From assembly GCA_002005505.1 (NCBI GenBank), contig KV908571.1, positions 80,572-144,571 on the forward strand: a DNA stretch of 64,000 nt, in the 5' to 3' direction. Below, piece after piece: positions 21,111 to 33,300 of this stretch; positions within the stretch are counted from its first letter, which is position 1; each line of letters opens with the position of its first letter. The notes below the pieces were generated by a model. That model saw nothing but the letters and a program-made list of their open reading frames with translations, did not search any database and had not been told where the DNA came from. Made by a program: the position numbers and the translations under genes. Source of the stretch: Botryococcus braunii. Lineage: Eukaryota > Chlorophyta > Trebouxiophyceae.

Positions 21111-21439
21111 AGTCTCGATGGGGTGTGGAATGCATCTGGGCTTCGAACTCCAAGCTGAATAGTGTTTGCTCTGTATTGAAGGACTGCTTGATATACTGCT
21201 GTCACATTCATTTCAATACAGGAGCTGCATTGCTTGTATGTTACTGTTGTGCGAACAGTAAGGCTATTTGTGTGTGACGAGTTGCACACTGGTTATAGCG
21301 ATTGGTTGGGAGTAGCCATTAAACTCCTGGGACTGCTGAAGGGCCAAGGGTGTCCTGATCGGAGAGCAGTCGGCAGATATAGACGGCAGTGCGAGCACTG
21401 GTCTATATAGACATTGAGAGTACTTGGTGGTGTTCACAG
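21111..21439 (+). other. D LTR block copy 2 (processed, intronless)
   Basis: 329 bp, equal to the summed exon lengths of copy 1 (111+79+72+67) and identical in sequence across all three joints. It then continues CAG|GGGATACG into U5, where copy 1 continues CAG|GTAAAT. It is a cDNA-like copy of the spliced leader. Confidence 0.94.
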
Positions 21440-21508
21440 GGGATACGTCTCTCTTCATGCAAACGGACCGCTGACTTTTACGGCAGCCTCCACTCAATAC
21501 ACTACAAA

Positions 21509-21523
21509 GGTCATGGGCCCACC
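21509..21523 (+). other. Primer-binding site of copia D
   Basis: GGTCATGGGCCCACC, 2 nt after the LTR. It matches the initiator tRNA-Met anticodon-arm type of A, E and F with one change (T to C). Confidence 0.7.
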
Positions 21524-24500
21524 GCTCGTTGCATGCAAGACGACGACGTCATCCTGATAGAAGACACTAGAGAGAAAAGAGCCACGCGGGGCCGTACGGT
21601 CAGTGGGGCTGCAGATAGAGTCAGAGTGGTAAAGATACACTCTGAAAGACAAGTGGTTACTGATTAGTAGCCAGCAGTACAGTGAGAGAGCAGCTGCAAA
21701 ACAGGCGAGCGGGCTCGGGGTTTGAGACGACTGGATGGAGCTACATCGACAATTGGCTCCATTAGACAACATCGGATACGGCTTGCAACCTGGAGAGTTG
21801 TGCATGTGGCAATGGGGATGCACCTTCTCATTGATTGTGGCCGAGCCAACTGATGTGTCATTTGAAAGATGGGGTTGTTGTTTGTATGCTTGCTTCAGGG
21901 GTGGTTGTTGTGAAAATGCTGGTTGGCGTGAAAGAGCGCAGTTGGATTTGATATCATTGATGTGTGGTGATGTGGAGTTTCAGCCAGGGTGATTACATAA
22001 TTCACATCACGGTGCATGGTACCAGATGTACTTTGGGAGCGTGATTTGGTGCTGTGTGAAGATCAAGATGTTGGGAGATTGCATGCAAGAGGAGTGAGTG
22101 GCTTCTTGTGAAGTTGTTGAAGCTATCATATCAGAGGCATGTGATGACTGGGTTTTGTTGATATCATGTTCATTGTTGAGTGAACATTGGAGTTCAAAAT
22201 CCTTAGTGTATGTAAATCACTTAAAAGCGTGAGTCAGTTTTGGCATTGTGAAGCAATGAAGTGGAGGGAATATGGCTGGTCTGACTGGGCTGGCATGAGT
22301 AAAAGTGAGCATGACACTGATTTTGAGTTGCATTGATTGAGGATGCAAGGGAAGAGGATGGCTGGCGGGCTCATTGAGTACCTCAAGCAACTCCTGCTGG
22401 AGCTGGCCCCACGATGAGGTGTCATTGGGGGCACATCCTCTCGGGCGGTCTACCGTTTCTTCTGTAGGTTTGTCCTATTGATGTTAGGATTTAAGCCTGA
22501 ACCAAGAAAAAGAAAAGGGGGCTCTTGGCAGGAGCCTACTTGGTGTCGAAGAGACAGTGATAATGAGTATGTGCAAGTTATGTATGTACATGGGCTGAGT
22601 TACATGATACTAGATTGGGTGTAGAGTTAGTATGAATTGTCTCTGGTGCACATTCATGTGCATGTGTGTGTTGTAGGATAGTGCAGCACATGCATATCTT
22701 AATCAACAGAGGGACTTGTTGATCAAGATAAGATATATAGGGTTGAGTGAGGATGAGAAATTGCATGGCAGCAACTAGAGCCTAAAAGTGTGTGAGCTGA
22801 GTATGCTGTCCAAATGTGGGAGTGTTTGGGCCAAAGCTGATGCATAATTGGGTCATGAGAAGTTTAAAAGTTATCGGTGCGATCACGCGTTTAGGTGGTG
22901 AAGACTGGTATTGCACCAAGTTATTAGTGCTTTACTATGATGGCTTAAGGTAATGGCAATTGTCTTCAAACCTTGTGCCCAGATCTATGAAAGGGGAAAT
23001 CAGAGTGGTTAGCGCAGAAATATTGGAGTGAGTAGGTTTCAGGTTATCGTTGCGTAAACGTGTGGGTTTCCAAGACTCAGGTTCTTGCCCGGAAGAGGGA
23101 GGGGAGTTTTGGGAGACGCAAAGAAGTGTACCTGGGGCTCAGAAAGTTGAGATGTGAGATCCTTCAAGCTCTACACCATCAGTTTTTTTTTGAAAGTACA
23201 GAGGATTTCAAGTTGATTATGGGACTGATCATGATCCAGAGAGAGTAGACTTGGGAAGGAAAAATTGAACAGGGTAGTGGAAATCTGGTATTCCTTTGAG
23301 GGTTCTGGGGAAGATGTAAATGTTAGTACTGCATCAGGTTGTGGTACATGAAGTGTGAAATCTGGATTAGATGATAAAGAATTGTTGGGGTACATGAGTT
23401 GTGATAAAAACACTTGGAACACATTCACAGTGATGGGATGGGTTGCAGTAGAAAGAGGGTGCTCTTCACATCAAAAAACAAAAGAGGAAGGGGATGACAA
23501 GAAATGCTTAAATTTTGCTCAAAAGTTGGTAGCAGAGTTAGAGCATCCATGGTGCATTTTGGTTCAAAAGGTTTAAACATAGAGGAGGGAAGTTCATGCC
23601 AAATTGGACTGAGGTATCCTAGTATGGAGTAGGCATTTAATCCTCCTAATGTTGTGGTTGGGAATCCAAGAAAACAAAGGGATGAGATGTTTCCTGTCTT
23701 GTTTTTTGGTTGGTTTAGATGTTTAGGCATGTAGCTGAGAGTCAGGGGTAGGACTCAAGTAGCTGTACTTGCTTAAAACTCCTTGGAGACAGCATGTTTC
23801 GATCAACTCATATGTCATGAGGGATGTGCCTGTGTGTATGTTTACACTAGCACCATGATCTGAAGATTTACATATGGTTGGATTGCCAGGTCATGCTGAT
23901 GATTACGATTGCATGTGTTAAGATGGGGCATCTGTTCTTGTTGAGAGCAGTTGCTGCCTTAATGGTGAGTATTTGTTGGAATATTGGTGCAAGGGGACCA
24001 TTCTGATGAGAGGCTGGTCACTTCCTTGTTTCCTGTGACAATTTTCTGACAAGATAAGACATGATGTTGATTGGAGTATTGAGGTGGGGATGGGCCATGA
24101 TGTGTGATGGCTGGAATACTCTTGTGTGTGTGACAGACAACCTTTTGAGGTGAAATCTAGTTGAGAAGATACTGCACATTGTTAAGGATTGTAATTTTTC
24201 CTCCAGGGTAGTCAATTTAATTCTACAATCTTCTGTAGAGTTGTTAAGATTTTGGTTAAAATTGGAAAGGGGTTGTGGCTGGTTAAGTGCTTTCAGACAT
24301 CGTTGCGCTGGTGCGCAGCGTGCAAGATTGCCACTAGAAACACTTGGAAAGAGGTCTTTTAGTGTGGCATTAAGGTTGAGATAATTTTTTTTTTTAGAAA
24401 ATACTTAGACAATTTGGTGTGAACTGAGTGTTCTCCTGGTCCTGAATGGCTCAGGGAGGCCTTGTAGCTCTTACTGCACAGAAAACGTGCTAGGTCTAGT

Positions 24501-25439
24501 TCTCACACGTTAGTGAGAGAGACTGCACGTCGATTTCTGGTTTTACGGTTCGACTCGAGTGAGTTCAAGTGGTAGTCACGCGGTTTTAAGCTTGACACTC
24601 CGTGTCGAGTCGTGAATTTTGATCGGGGTACTGTTCGATACTCCGGACGATTCGTGGTTCGAATCTCCTAAGTTGTTTTTACCACTTGAGTTCGAGTGGT
24701 AGTCACGCGGTTTAGGCTTAAGACTCCGTGTCGAAGTGTGAATTCTGTTGATCGAGGTACTGGTCGATACTCCGGACGATTCGTGGTTCGAATCTCTTAA
24801 GTTGTTTTAACCTCATGATTTATCTCAGCCATGGTTATTGGCTGGGACCTTGCTGAGGATCTTTTGTGTTTTGGCCCTTGAACATTTGGTCACTCTGTGT
24901 GTGCCGTGCATCTCCCCAGGGTTTGAGAGGAGGTATTTGGAAACACTTAAGTATGTACTGACAGCCTTGTTTGTTGTCGGCGCTGAGCTCTCTACTGGTT
25001 GGTTGAGTACAATGGTAGAACTCATGAATTGGATTGCATTGCAGTTTGTTGCATGATATGCATGTTGTTTGCAGGTACGGGAGTGTACCTGGAAACTATA
25101 TAGTGGTTTTAACAATAGAAGTGTTGGTTGGGGACTGCTAATTTGTAGTCCCGCGCTTCTGGTTATTCAAGCTTTGTGAATTGAGGTGGTTGGCACCTTA
25201 TGGTAGAGGGTTGGTTCTGCTAACAACGGTGGTTCTAGACTAGTAAGTATGTTAAGAGTGCTCGTATCTTTCTTGAAGGGGAAGGGACAGCATGTAGTAC
25301 ATGTTTGTGTTGTGGTCATCAAAGAAAAAGTTGTACTTTGGATTCTTGCTGTGTTCCAATGCCAGGATGAGTACCGGTCGGGGGAAGCAAAGGAACGGGG
25401 AAGCAAGAAGTTGGTACGAAGTATTCTCAGATCTTTGGG
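21524..25439 (+). other. Non-coding internal region of copia D
   Basis: Nearly 4 kb, T/G-rich on the plus strand, with only short frames. No copia protein domain was recognised. It holds a two-unit tandem repeat (24555-24810) and three matches to a TTATCGTTGCG-type motif (22871, 23044, 24299). Confidence 0.6.
24555..24810 (+). repeat. Two-unit tandem repeat with tRNA-promoter-like boxes
   Basis: Two units of about 130 bp share AGTGGTAGTCACGCGGTTT and GACGATTCGTGGTTCGAATC. GGTTCGAATC matches the pol III B-box consensus and AAGTGGTAGTCACGCGG loosely resembles a tRNA D-arm/A box. The region cannot be folded into a normal tRNA. Confidence 0.6.
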
Positions 25440-25479
25440 GAAGAGAATGCGGGTTCTGGATCTTCACGGCCGGACCGAC

Positions 25480-26137
25480 ACCGGTACTTGGAGCTCATCG
25501 GATCGCTGCAATGTTTGGCCAATATCACACGGCCAGACATCTCACATGCAGTTAGCCTGCCGGCACGTTATTGTGCAGCCCCAACCACTGCACACATGCG
25601 TGCAGGGTTGAGGATTGTGAGGTATCTGTTAGGTACCAAGGATACGGGATTGGTGTACGAAGGAAAGGGGAAGCAAAGTCTGACTGGCTTTGTTGACTCT
25701 GATTTTGCGGGGGATGTTGATACAAGAAAATCAACACCGGTTTCGTGTTCATGCTAAATAGGGGAGCAGTGTCGTGGGGAAGTAAGAAGCAACAATCAGT
25801 TGCGACTTCAACTGTTGAGGCCGAATTTATTGCGGCAAGTCACGCAATAAAGAAAGGTGTGTGGCTTGGGAGCTTGTTGGAGGAGCTTGGTCAGGCAGTG
25901 TCGGGTGTAGAATCGAGGATGGACAACATGGGTTGTATTGCAAATCTGCAGAACCACGTGTTGTCCAAATACACCAAGCACATTAGCGTGTGCTATCATC
26001 AAGCGAGGGAGAAGGTTGCATGGGGGCAAATCACGCCAGTGTACGTCAGCACAGAAGACAATGTGGCTGATATTTTCACAAAGCCGTTGGCCGGTCCTGT
26101 CTTCCCCAAGCACCGTGACAGCTTGAGAATGGGTTAA
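25480..26137 (+). pseudogene. pol: RNase H tail of copia pol in element D
   Basis: ELIGSLQCLANITRPDISHAV, LTGFVDSDFAGDVDTRKST, then after a frameshift near 25740 GAVSWGSKKQQSVATSTVEAEFIAAS, MDNMGCIANLQNHVLSKYTKHI and NVADIFTKPL. This is the C-terminal end of a Ty1/copia polyprotein. Everything upstream of it is gone. Confidence 0.9.
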
Positions 26138-26280
26138 CCCTAGAGAGTTGAAGTTCTAGGGCTTTAGGGCTTTAGGGCTTCACAGTGCCTAAGTTAACTC
26201 GGAAGAGTAGTGCGTTGACTGGAACAATTGAACTCATCATTATTGAACGTTGTTATAAATGTTTTCTAAAAGGGGAAGAT

Positions 26281-27781
26281 TGTTGTGTAAACTGATAGGT
26301 ACGTATAGATACGTGATGGCAAACGTACAAGGGTACTATCAGTTTAACATGTGGTTTTAGGAAACATTGTATAACTAGAACCTCTCCACGTGTGGAGTAC
26401 AAGAAAGAGGATGCGCCTGATTGCGTTTCTAGGGTTAATGTATTGTGATCAGTTTGGTTGATCATATAGAGACCTCCATGCAGTACAGGTCTTGTACTGG
26501 TGACGATGTGTCACAAGTAATAGACTCCAGTGAGCGTGTACACGTGTATAAGTTCAGGATTTGTGGTACAGTTGTAAGGCTACACGATGGCATAGGGCCG
26601 TGTCAGGGTTGTTTATGTGACCATGCAGTACGGTACAGCCTCTCGAAAGGAACTGTCCCGTTACCGCCGGTTACGATCAGGAGGTATAGAAACGCCAGAT
26701 CGCGAGCAAGCTTGGCAGTCTCGATGGGGTGTGGAATGCATCTGGGCTTCGAACTCCAAGCTGAATAGTGTTTGCTCTGTATTGAAGGACTGCTTGATAT
26801 ACTGCTGTCACATTCATTTCAATACAGGTAAGCTTGCGATCGCTGGCAAGGGTAACGGTCGCAGTCGTGTGGCTGCGATCGTAGGCGTTAAGCACATGCA
26901 TACTGATGTTTCTGCTGATTATGAAACATTACATGTGTCTTGTGTTGCAGGAGCTGCATTGCTTGTATGTTACTGTTGTGCGAACAGTAAGGCTATTTGT
27001 GTGTGACGAGTTGCACACTGGTTATAGCGGTGAGTACACATACGTATAACAAGCATGCTCCTGCTGGTTAAATAACTGTTTTGTTTTGATCTCTGATGAT
27101 CCACATATTGTGCAGATTGGTTGGGAGTAGCCATTAAACTCCTGGGACTGCTGAAGGGCCAAGGGTGTCCTGATCGGAGAGCAGTCGGTACGTACACATA
27201 TGTGGATAGGTTGCGTGTGTGTTTTATGTGGTTTAGATATATTTTATGGACACTGATGAACCCACAAGTAAATCGTAACGCTCGGGTGCAGGCAGATATA
27301 GACGGCAGTGCGAGCACTGGTCTATATAGACATTGAGAGTACTTGGTGGTGTTCACAGGTAAATATACGTAAACCATTTGTAACGAGTCTCGATGGGGTG
27401 TGGAATGCATCTGGGCTTCGAACTCCAAGCTGAATAGTGTTTGCTCTGTATTGAAGGACTGCTTGATATACTGCTGTCACATTCATTTCAATACAGGAGC
27501 TGCATTGCTTGTATGTTACTGTTGTGCGAACAGTAAGGCTATTTGTGTGTGACGAGTTGCACACTGGTAATAGCGATTGGTTGGGAGTAGCCATTAAACT
27601 CCTGGGACTGCTGAAGGGCCAAGGGTGTCCTGATCGGAGAGCAGTCGGCAGATATAGACGGCAGTGCGAGCACTGGTCTATATAGACATTGAGAGTACTT
27701 GGTGGTGTTCACGGGGGATACGTCTCTCTTCATGCAAACGGACCGCTGACTGTTACGGCAGCCTCCACTCAATACACTACA
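26281..27781 (+). repeat. 3' LTR of copia D
   Basis: Same structure as the 5' LTR, offset 6275: block copy 1 from 26717, copy 2 at 27386-27714. A few substitutions occur, for example GGTTATAGCG to GGTAATAGCG near 27569, CACAGGG to CACGGGG near 27712, and one T/G near 27752. Confidence 0.95.
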
Positions 27782-27786
27782 CAGTG

Positions 27787-28923
27787 GAGCCTCTGCAAAT
27801 TTTATTGATGATAAACTTGTGCAGGAGCTTGCCCTTCCCACTATGCCTTTGAGTTCACATGTTACTGTGAGAGTGGCTGATGGTAGGACATCTGTGGTAG
27901 GACATAGTGTGTCAACTGACCTGACTGTTGGGACCTTGGGTTTTGGAGTCACCTGCCTCCCTACTGAGTTGACCTACTATGATCTTGTCTTGGGCAAACC
28001 TTGGTTAACTGCTTTTAACCCAATTGTGAATTGGAAATTGAATGCTGTGTCTTTGGTTCATGCTAATAAAACACATGTACTTTTGGGGTGTCAGAGGTCA
28101 GGCATGCCTGGGTATGTGATCTCATCCATGGAAGTGGAAGAGATGGTGAAGTTGGGTGAATCAGTGTACATTAATCAACTGAACGCAGTGACTGACAATG
28201 TTTCAGATACTGATGCATACAATGTGCCAGAGTTGGAGCAGCTTTTGCAGGAATTTAAGGATGTACTGTCTGGACTTCCTGAAGGCCTCCCTCCTTCTCG
28301 TGCTGGAGACCACCACATCAGATTGGAGCCGGACGCAACTCCTCCAGCCTCCCGCATATATCCACTGTCTGGAGCCCAGCTTGCTGAGCTACCTGCACAG
28401 TTGCAGGAGCTCCTTGAGAGGGGGTTCATCCGCCCATCGACATCACCATTTGGTGCACCCATCTTATTTGTTCCCAAAAAGGATGGTGGATGGCGTTTAT
28501 GAATTGACTACAGGGCCTTGAATAGGATTACTGTTAGGAACCAACACCCATTGCCTAGGATTGATGAGATGTTCGAGCAATTGCATGGAAGTTGTGTATT
28601 TTCGAAGCTAGACCTTGCCTCTGGATATCATCAGATACGTATGCATGAGGACAGCATAGAAAAGACTGCTTTTAAAACCCGTTATGGTCATTATGAGTTC
28701 ACTGTTATGCCTTTTGGGTTAACCAATGCACTTGCCACCTTTCAGTCTGTGATGAACTCTATCTTGTCTCCCTTCCTTGATAGACTTGTTCTGGTGTACC
28801 TAGACGATATCCTCATATATTCTAAATCTGTTGCAGAGCATATGGAGCATTTGAGGACAGTCTTGTCAGTGCTCAGGGAACATAAATTTTATTGCAAAAG
28901 GTCTAAGTGTGATTTTGTTGCTA
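27787..28923 (+). pseudogene. pol: Protease and reverse transcriptase (first part) of chromovirus C
   Basis: It completes the protease (G-A-S-A-N-F-I-D-D, then YDLVLGKPWL) and enters the RT: FIRPSTSPFGAPILFVPKKDGGWR. A TGA at 28500-28502 stops the frame just before [13 protein letters not shown]. The same frame then continues through [19 protein letters not shown] and [13 protein letters not shown]. Element G cuts it at 28923 after KCDFVA. Confidence 0.92.
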
Positions 28924-30143
28924 TGTCACGTCCTTTATAGGGTACCCGTTACCCAAGGTAGACAAATTTTTTCCTGATTGAAATCGCAGATTATGCAACT
29001 ACGGTTAGTAATAGCTGGGCTGCGGCTTCTGTATCAAGGTAAATTATGCGGATCGCCACTCAAGGATTCGGCCTTGAGACCTGGATTACCGGATTACTGG
29101 ATTACTGGTGCTTACGATTGTGCGACTCGAAGGCTGGAGGTTACAATCGGAGACTGCTACGGTTCAAGTCTCGGATGTTTTAGTCGGGGATTTGTAGTCG
29201 GGGTCACCGGCTTACGGCCTAGCACCGGCCGGACTATCGGACTTTGGGGTTGACGTCTGGAGTATGAGTTCAACTGATGTGATAGGTCGTGCGTTTCACT
29301 TCCAAAGGTACTAAATGGAATTATTATTACTCTGTTATTAGGTTTTGTAGCTCCCTTTTAGGATTCGGGCTGGTCCACGTTCGGTGTTGTTGCGGCTTGG
29401 ATGGAGCGGACTGGAAAGCACCTTGCGGCACTGGTAAACGGAATTATGAAAGATGTTATAGTGATCAAATAATTATCGAAAGTATTACGTCGGGTCAAAT
29501 TGTTGTATCTCTATGTATAACGTGCGGTTATATCTCTGATCAAAACTTAAGTTCAACCACGTAGAGTGTTATCGTTCGGAAACTATCAGGGTTTGGGTAT
29601 TATTTAGTAAGACAATACTGATAATCTGACACTTAGGGGTGTTGCTTCACGACTACGACAAGTCAGGTCGAGTGGATCAAGTACGATGATGCAAGTAGGC
29701 AAACAGACAGGCACATTAACGCAGTGGTCACGGACGAGGCTAGTAGGAATGTTGGGATTCAAACTTGTGCGGTTACAAAGACTCACGACAGAGGTTTCCC
29801 TCACCTAACTTCCTAGCACAGCGTGGTTTAGAGGACGGCTGGACGCCCTTATATAGTCGTCCCCGAACTTACGCGGAGATTCTGGAAGATTCTGGACCCT
29901 TCTAAGGGCTTGGGCACACTGGACGGTCTCGATTCCGATTTCCGCATGAAATGTTGCCACGTGAATCAGTACCGCAGGAATCGGAAGAGCGGCAGCAGCA
30001 CACTTCACCGCTGAACCGCATGCGAGCAACATATAAAGATTTCACCACAATTGTCTTGATCATCCCGTTAATGTATGTTTCTGAAAAATACTGACATTCA
30101 GGCTTTCTTCATTTGATCTTTTCTGACGGGTTAAGTTAGGATT

Positions 30144-31703
30144 ATGGTCCCGGAACTTCTTCCGGTGCTGGTCGGCATACAATTTCTGCAAAATGCAGCT
30201 TTATTTCTGATCTTAGCACGTTCATTTGGTTTAGTTGGCTTCCCAAGAAGGGAATGGTGGGTACTGCCGAGGTATGGACAGTGTTCTACGGTGTGTATGT
30301 CGGGGATTGTTTACCTCCGTCTGCCTCCACCTGGAACGTTTGGCTGACCTATGCATGTCATGATGCTGGGTTGATGTTTCGATTTCCAGGTCCACGCACT
30401 GGTGGGATACAATCGTCTGTAAACAGTGGGAAGAAGAGTTCGATATTGAACGCAGGGATGTAGCATACATAAGGGTAAGCTATAACCACAGTGATGGTGA
30501 AATTTGATTAACGAGGGCGCCCATTTTCCCTGTCTCATCTTTCTTTGCTTGCCTTCGTTATCCACAGCTTAACAGCCTCCTTTTTGAATGGCACATGTGG
30601 CATGTGTATTGCAGGCATTTCGAGTTGACAAAGCCACATTCAATCTCATCAGTAATATTGTGGAGTTACATGTAAAGAAATGCGATACCCGCTGGAGGCA
30701 GGCTATTGATGTGCGACGTAGAGTAGGTATTGCACTATATCGTTTGGGCCAAGGCAGCACATATGCAGAAACTGGCGAAAAATTTGGAGTCGGGGCCAGC
30801 ACAGCTAGGAAAGTTTGTAAAGAAGTTTTCAGGGCATTATGGAGAAAAAGAAAAATGTACATTGGGTGGGGTGAGGGTAATGAGGGGTTGATGTCAACCA
30901 TGAACAAGTTCAGTACACAATTGGGTTGGCCAGGATGTGTGGGAGCCATAGACGGCTGTCATATCCCAATCTCCAGCCCTCCACATTCTGGTGGAGTATA
31001 TTATAACAGAAAGTCCTTCCACAGTATCATTTTTCAAGGAGTTGTTGATGCAGATCGAAGGTTTGTGGACATTGACATCGGATACCCGGGGATAAACCAT
31101 GATGCATTTGTATACAGCAGAAGTAAATTTTATTCCTTTGCAAGAAACAGGTTTGGTTTGACTAACAAGAAAATACGGGTAGGAAGAGGACACAAAGTGG
31201 TTCCATATGTGTTGGGGGACCCTGCATACCCCTTGTCCCCATGGTTGATGAAGGGTTTTCCCTCATCAAGGTGCAAAGACAAACGGCTTGCATTCTTTAC
31301 ATACAAATTAAGTCGTGCTCGCATGAGAGTAGAACAGGCGTTTGGAATACTGAAGCAACGCTGGAGATTGTTGAAGGTGGAGCAAAAGGTTCAAGTCAGG
31401 GATCATTGCTATGCGGTAGGAGCAGCATGCATCCTGCACAATATTTGTATTGAAAGGAAGCTAAAAATGGTTGATCCAACATTGAATGAACTTAATCGAG
31501 ACGATTTGAGGACTGCTGAGCTTGATGACATTTTGAGAAGAGCGGGTCTTGAAGCAACCACGCTGTCATCAGCTGAAGATCCCCTTTGGAGTCATGAGCT
31601 ACCTAGGGTGAGAAGTAAGGGGGAAAAAATGAGGGACATTCTAGTCAAGCATTGGGAGCATTCATCTCAGTTTTCTAGATGGGAAAATCCACATCAAACT
31701 TGA
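30144..31703 (+). CDS. Harbinger-type DDE transposase, three exons
   Basis: Exons 30144-30271, 30390-30474 and 30615-31703 give 433 residues. Introns use GTATGG...TTCCAG and GTAAGC...TTGCAG, and phases fit. Exon 1 ends in PRREWWVLPR and exon 2 gives HWWDTIVCKQWEEEFD, the usual N-terminal region. Exon 3 begins AFRVDKATFNLIS, where FRMS.xTF is typical. DDE_Tnp_4 catalytic positions: Asp in GAIDGCHIPIS, Asp in DIGYPGINHDAFVYS, Glu in RVEQAFGILKQRWRLLK. A helix-turn-helix-like segment (GSTYAETGEKFGVGASTARKVCKEV) precedes the core. Length fits the family and no lesion is visible, so it may be active. The start codon is the first in the open exon 1 frame and is less certain than the rest. Confidence 0.9.
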
Positions 31704-31931
31704 TGTGGAAATAAGCGTCTTAAGACATACGGTGTTAAAGCTTGATATCTTGTACGTACAGATATTGTCATCCTTTGTGAAATGCTGATGTGGAGCTACA
31801 TTGCATTTCATTGATATGTAATCTGGAATATGCTTGTGTCCGGATGATTTAAATGCATATTTGACCATTGTTTATTCATTTGCACATGAGTTTCGGAAAT
31901 GTTTCTGCATACTAATACAGAATGTAACAAC

Positions 31932-33300
31932 TCGGCATCGTGCGCGCAACGATAAACCAAACTGGCATGGGCACCTCACATTTCCCAGTAATACCCAAAA
32001 TTCTCTACACATGTCCATTTCATCTCACACGCCATTTAGCTTTGCTATGAAAGAAGTGTCTATGCTAATGATGTCCAGCAAGACTGACCCTCCCTCTGAA
32101 CCTCGTTCCCTGACTTGCAGAGTTGGCAGAAATGTCAATATTCACACAAGTCCAATCCATCTTACATGCAAGTCAGTTATCCCATAAACCTAGTGTCTAT
32201 GCTATTGATGGCAAGGATGATGCACTCTCTGAAATTCATTCCCTTAACTTGAGAATATGCTACATTGTGAGAGTATAATCCAACTGGTCTCGTGCGCGCA
32301 ACGATAAAACCAAACTTGCATGGGCACCTCATATTTCATAGTAATGCCCAAAATTCTCTAAACATGTCCATTTCATCTCACATGCCACTTAGCTTTGCCA
32401 TGAAAGAAGTGTCTATGCTAAGGATGTCCAGCAAGACTGCCCCTCCCTCTGAACCTCATTCCTTGACTTGAAGCATTGGCAGAATTTTACCATTTACACA
32501 AGTCCAGTACATATTACATGCAAGTCAGGTATCCCATAAAACTAGTGTCTATGCTATTATGACCAGCAAGGATGATGCACTCTCTGATATTCATTCCCTT
32601 AACTTGAGAATATGCTACATTGTGAGAGTATAATCCAAGTGCCCTCGTGCGCGCAACGATAAAACCAAACTTTGCATGGGCACCTCATATTTCACAGTAA
32701 TGCCCAAAATTCTCTAAACATGTCCATTTCATGTCACATGCCACTTAGCTTTGCCATGAAAGAAGTGTCTATGCTAAGGATGTCCAGCAAGACTGCCCCT
32801 CCCTCTGAACCTCATTCCCTGACTTGAAGCATTGGCAGAATTTTACCATTTACACAAGTCCAGTACATATTACATGCAAGTAAGCTATCCCATAAAACTA
32901 GTGTCTATGCTATTATGACCAGCAAGGATGATGCACTCTCTGAAATTCATTCCCTTAACTTGGAATATGCTACATTGTGAGAGTATAATCCAAGTGCCCT
33001 CATGCGCGCAACGATAAAACCAAACTTGCATGAACACCTCACATTTCCCATTAATGCCCAAAATTCTCTACACATGTCCATTTCATGTCACATGCCACTT
33101 AGCTTTGCCATGAAAGAAGTGTCTATGCTAATGATGTCCAGCAAGACTGACCCTCCCTCTGAACCTCATTCCCTGACTTGCAGAGTTGGCAGAAATGTCA
33201 ATATTCACACAAGTCCAGTACATCTTACATGCAAGTCAACTATCCCATAAAACTAGTGTCTATGCTATTGATGGCAAGGATGATGCACTCTCTGAAATTA
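31932..33300 (+). repeat. Tandem array of four 355-bp repeats in the Harbinger element
   Basis: Units start near 31935, 32286, 32642 and 32998. Each starts with TGCGCGCAACGATAAA, then CATTTCAT.TCACATGCCA.TTAGCTTTG and AGTGTCTATGCTA. They are diverged by roughly a tenth. No coding function; no second (Myb-like) Harbinger gene is seen in 31704-33830. Confidence 0.9.

Larger units (their letters stand above)
20006..21506 (+). repeat. 5' LTR of copia D, containing an unspliced and a spliced copy of one block
   Basis: U3 is 20006-20441. Block copy 1 (20442-21083) has four exon-like parts split by three GT-AG introns. It is followed by 27 bp starting GTAAAT, then block copy 2 (21111-21439), which is the four parts joined without the introns, then U5 (21440-21506). 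Confidence 0.96.
20006..27781 (+). mobile_element. Non-autonomous Ty1/copia derivative D with intron-bearing LTRs
   Basis: 1501-bp LTRs (TGTTGTGTAAACTG...ATACACTACA), differing at only a few positions; target duplication CAGTG at 20001-20005 and 27782-27786. It is inserted exactly in the protease D-S-G codons of chromovirus C. The 4.8-kb internal region keeps the primer site, a broken RNase H tail and a purine tract (AAAAGGGGAAG). It lacks gag, protease, integrase and the RT core, so it must be mobilised in trans. Confidence 0.93.

Noticed and set aside
20170..21153. Frames of 71-152 codons in the D LTRs as genes
   Set aside because: They occur identically in both LTRs because the LTRs are repeats, cross the intron borders, and show no domain.
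24740..24800. A genuine tRNA gene around GGTTCGAATC
   Set aside because: No acceptor stem or anticodon stem can be drawn around it and the T-arm does not pair as in a tRNA.
26155..26190. TTTAGGGC repeats as interstitial plant telomere sequence
   Set aside because: Only about three imperfect 8-9 bp units (AGGGCTTT) at the end of element D; too short and not the exact TTTAGGG unit.
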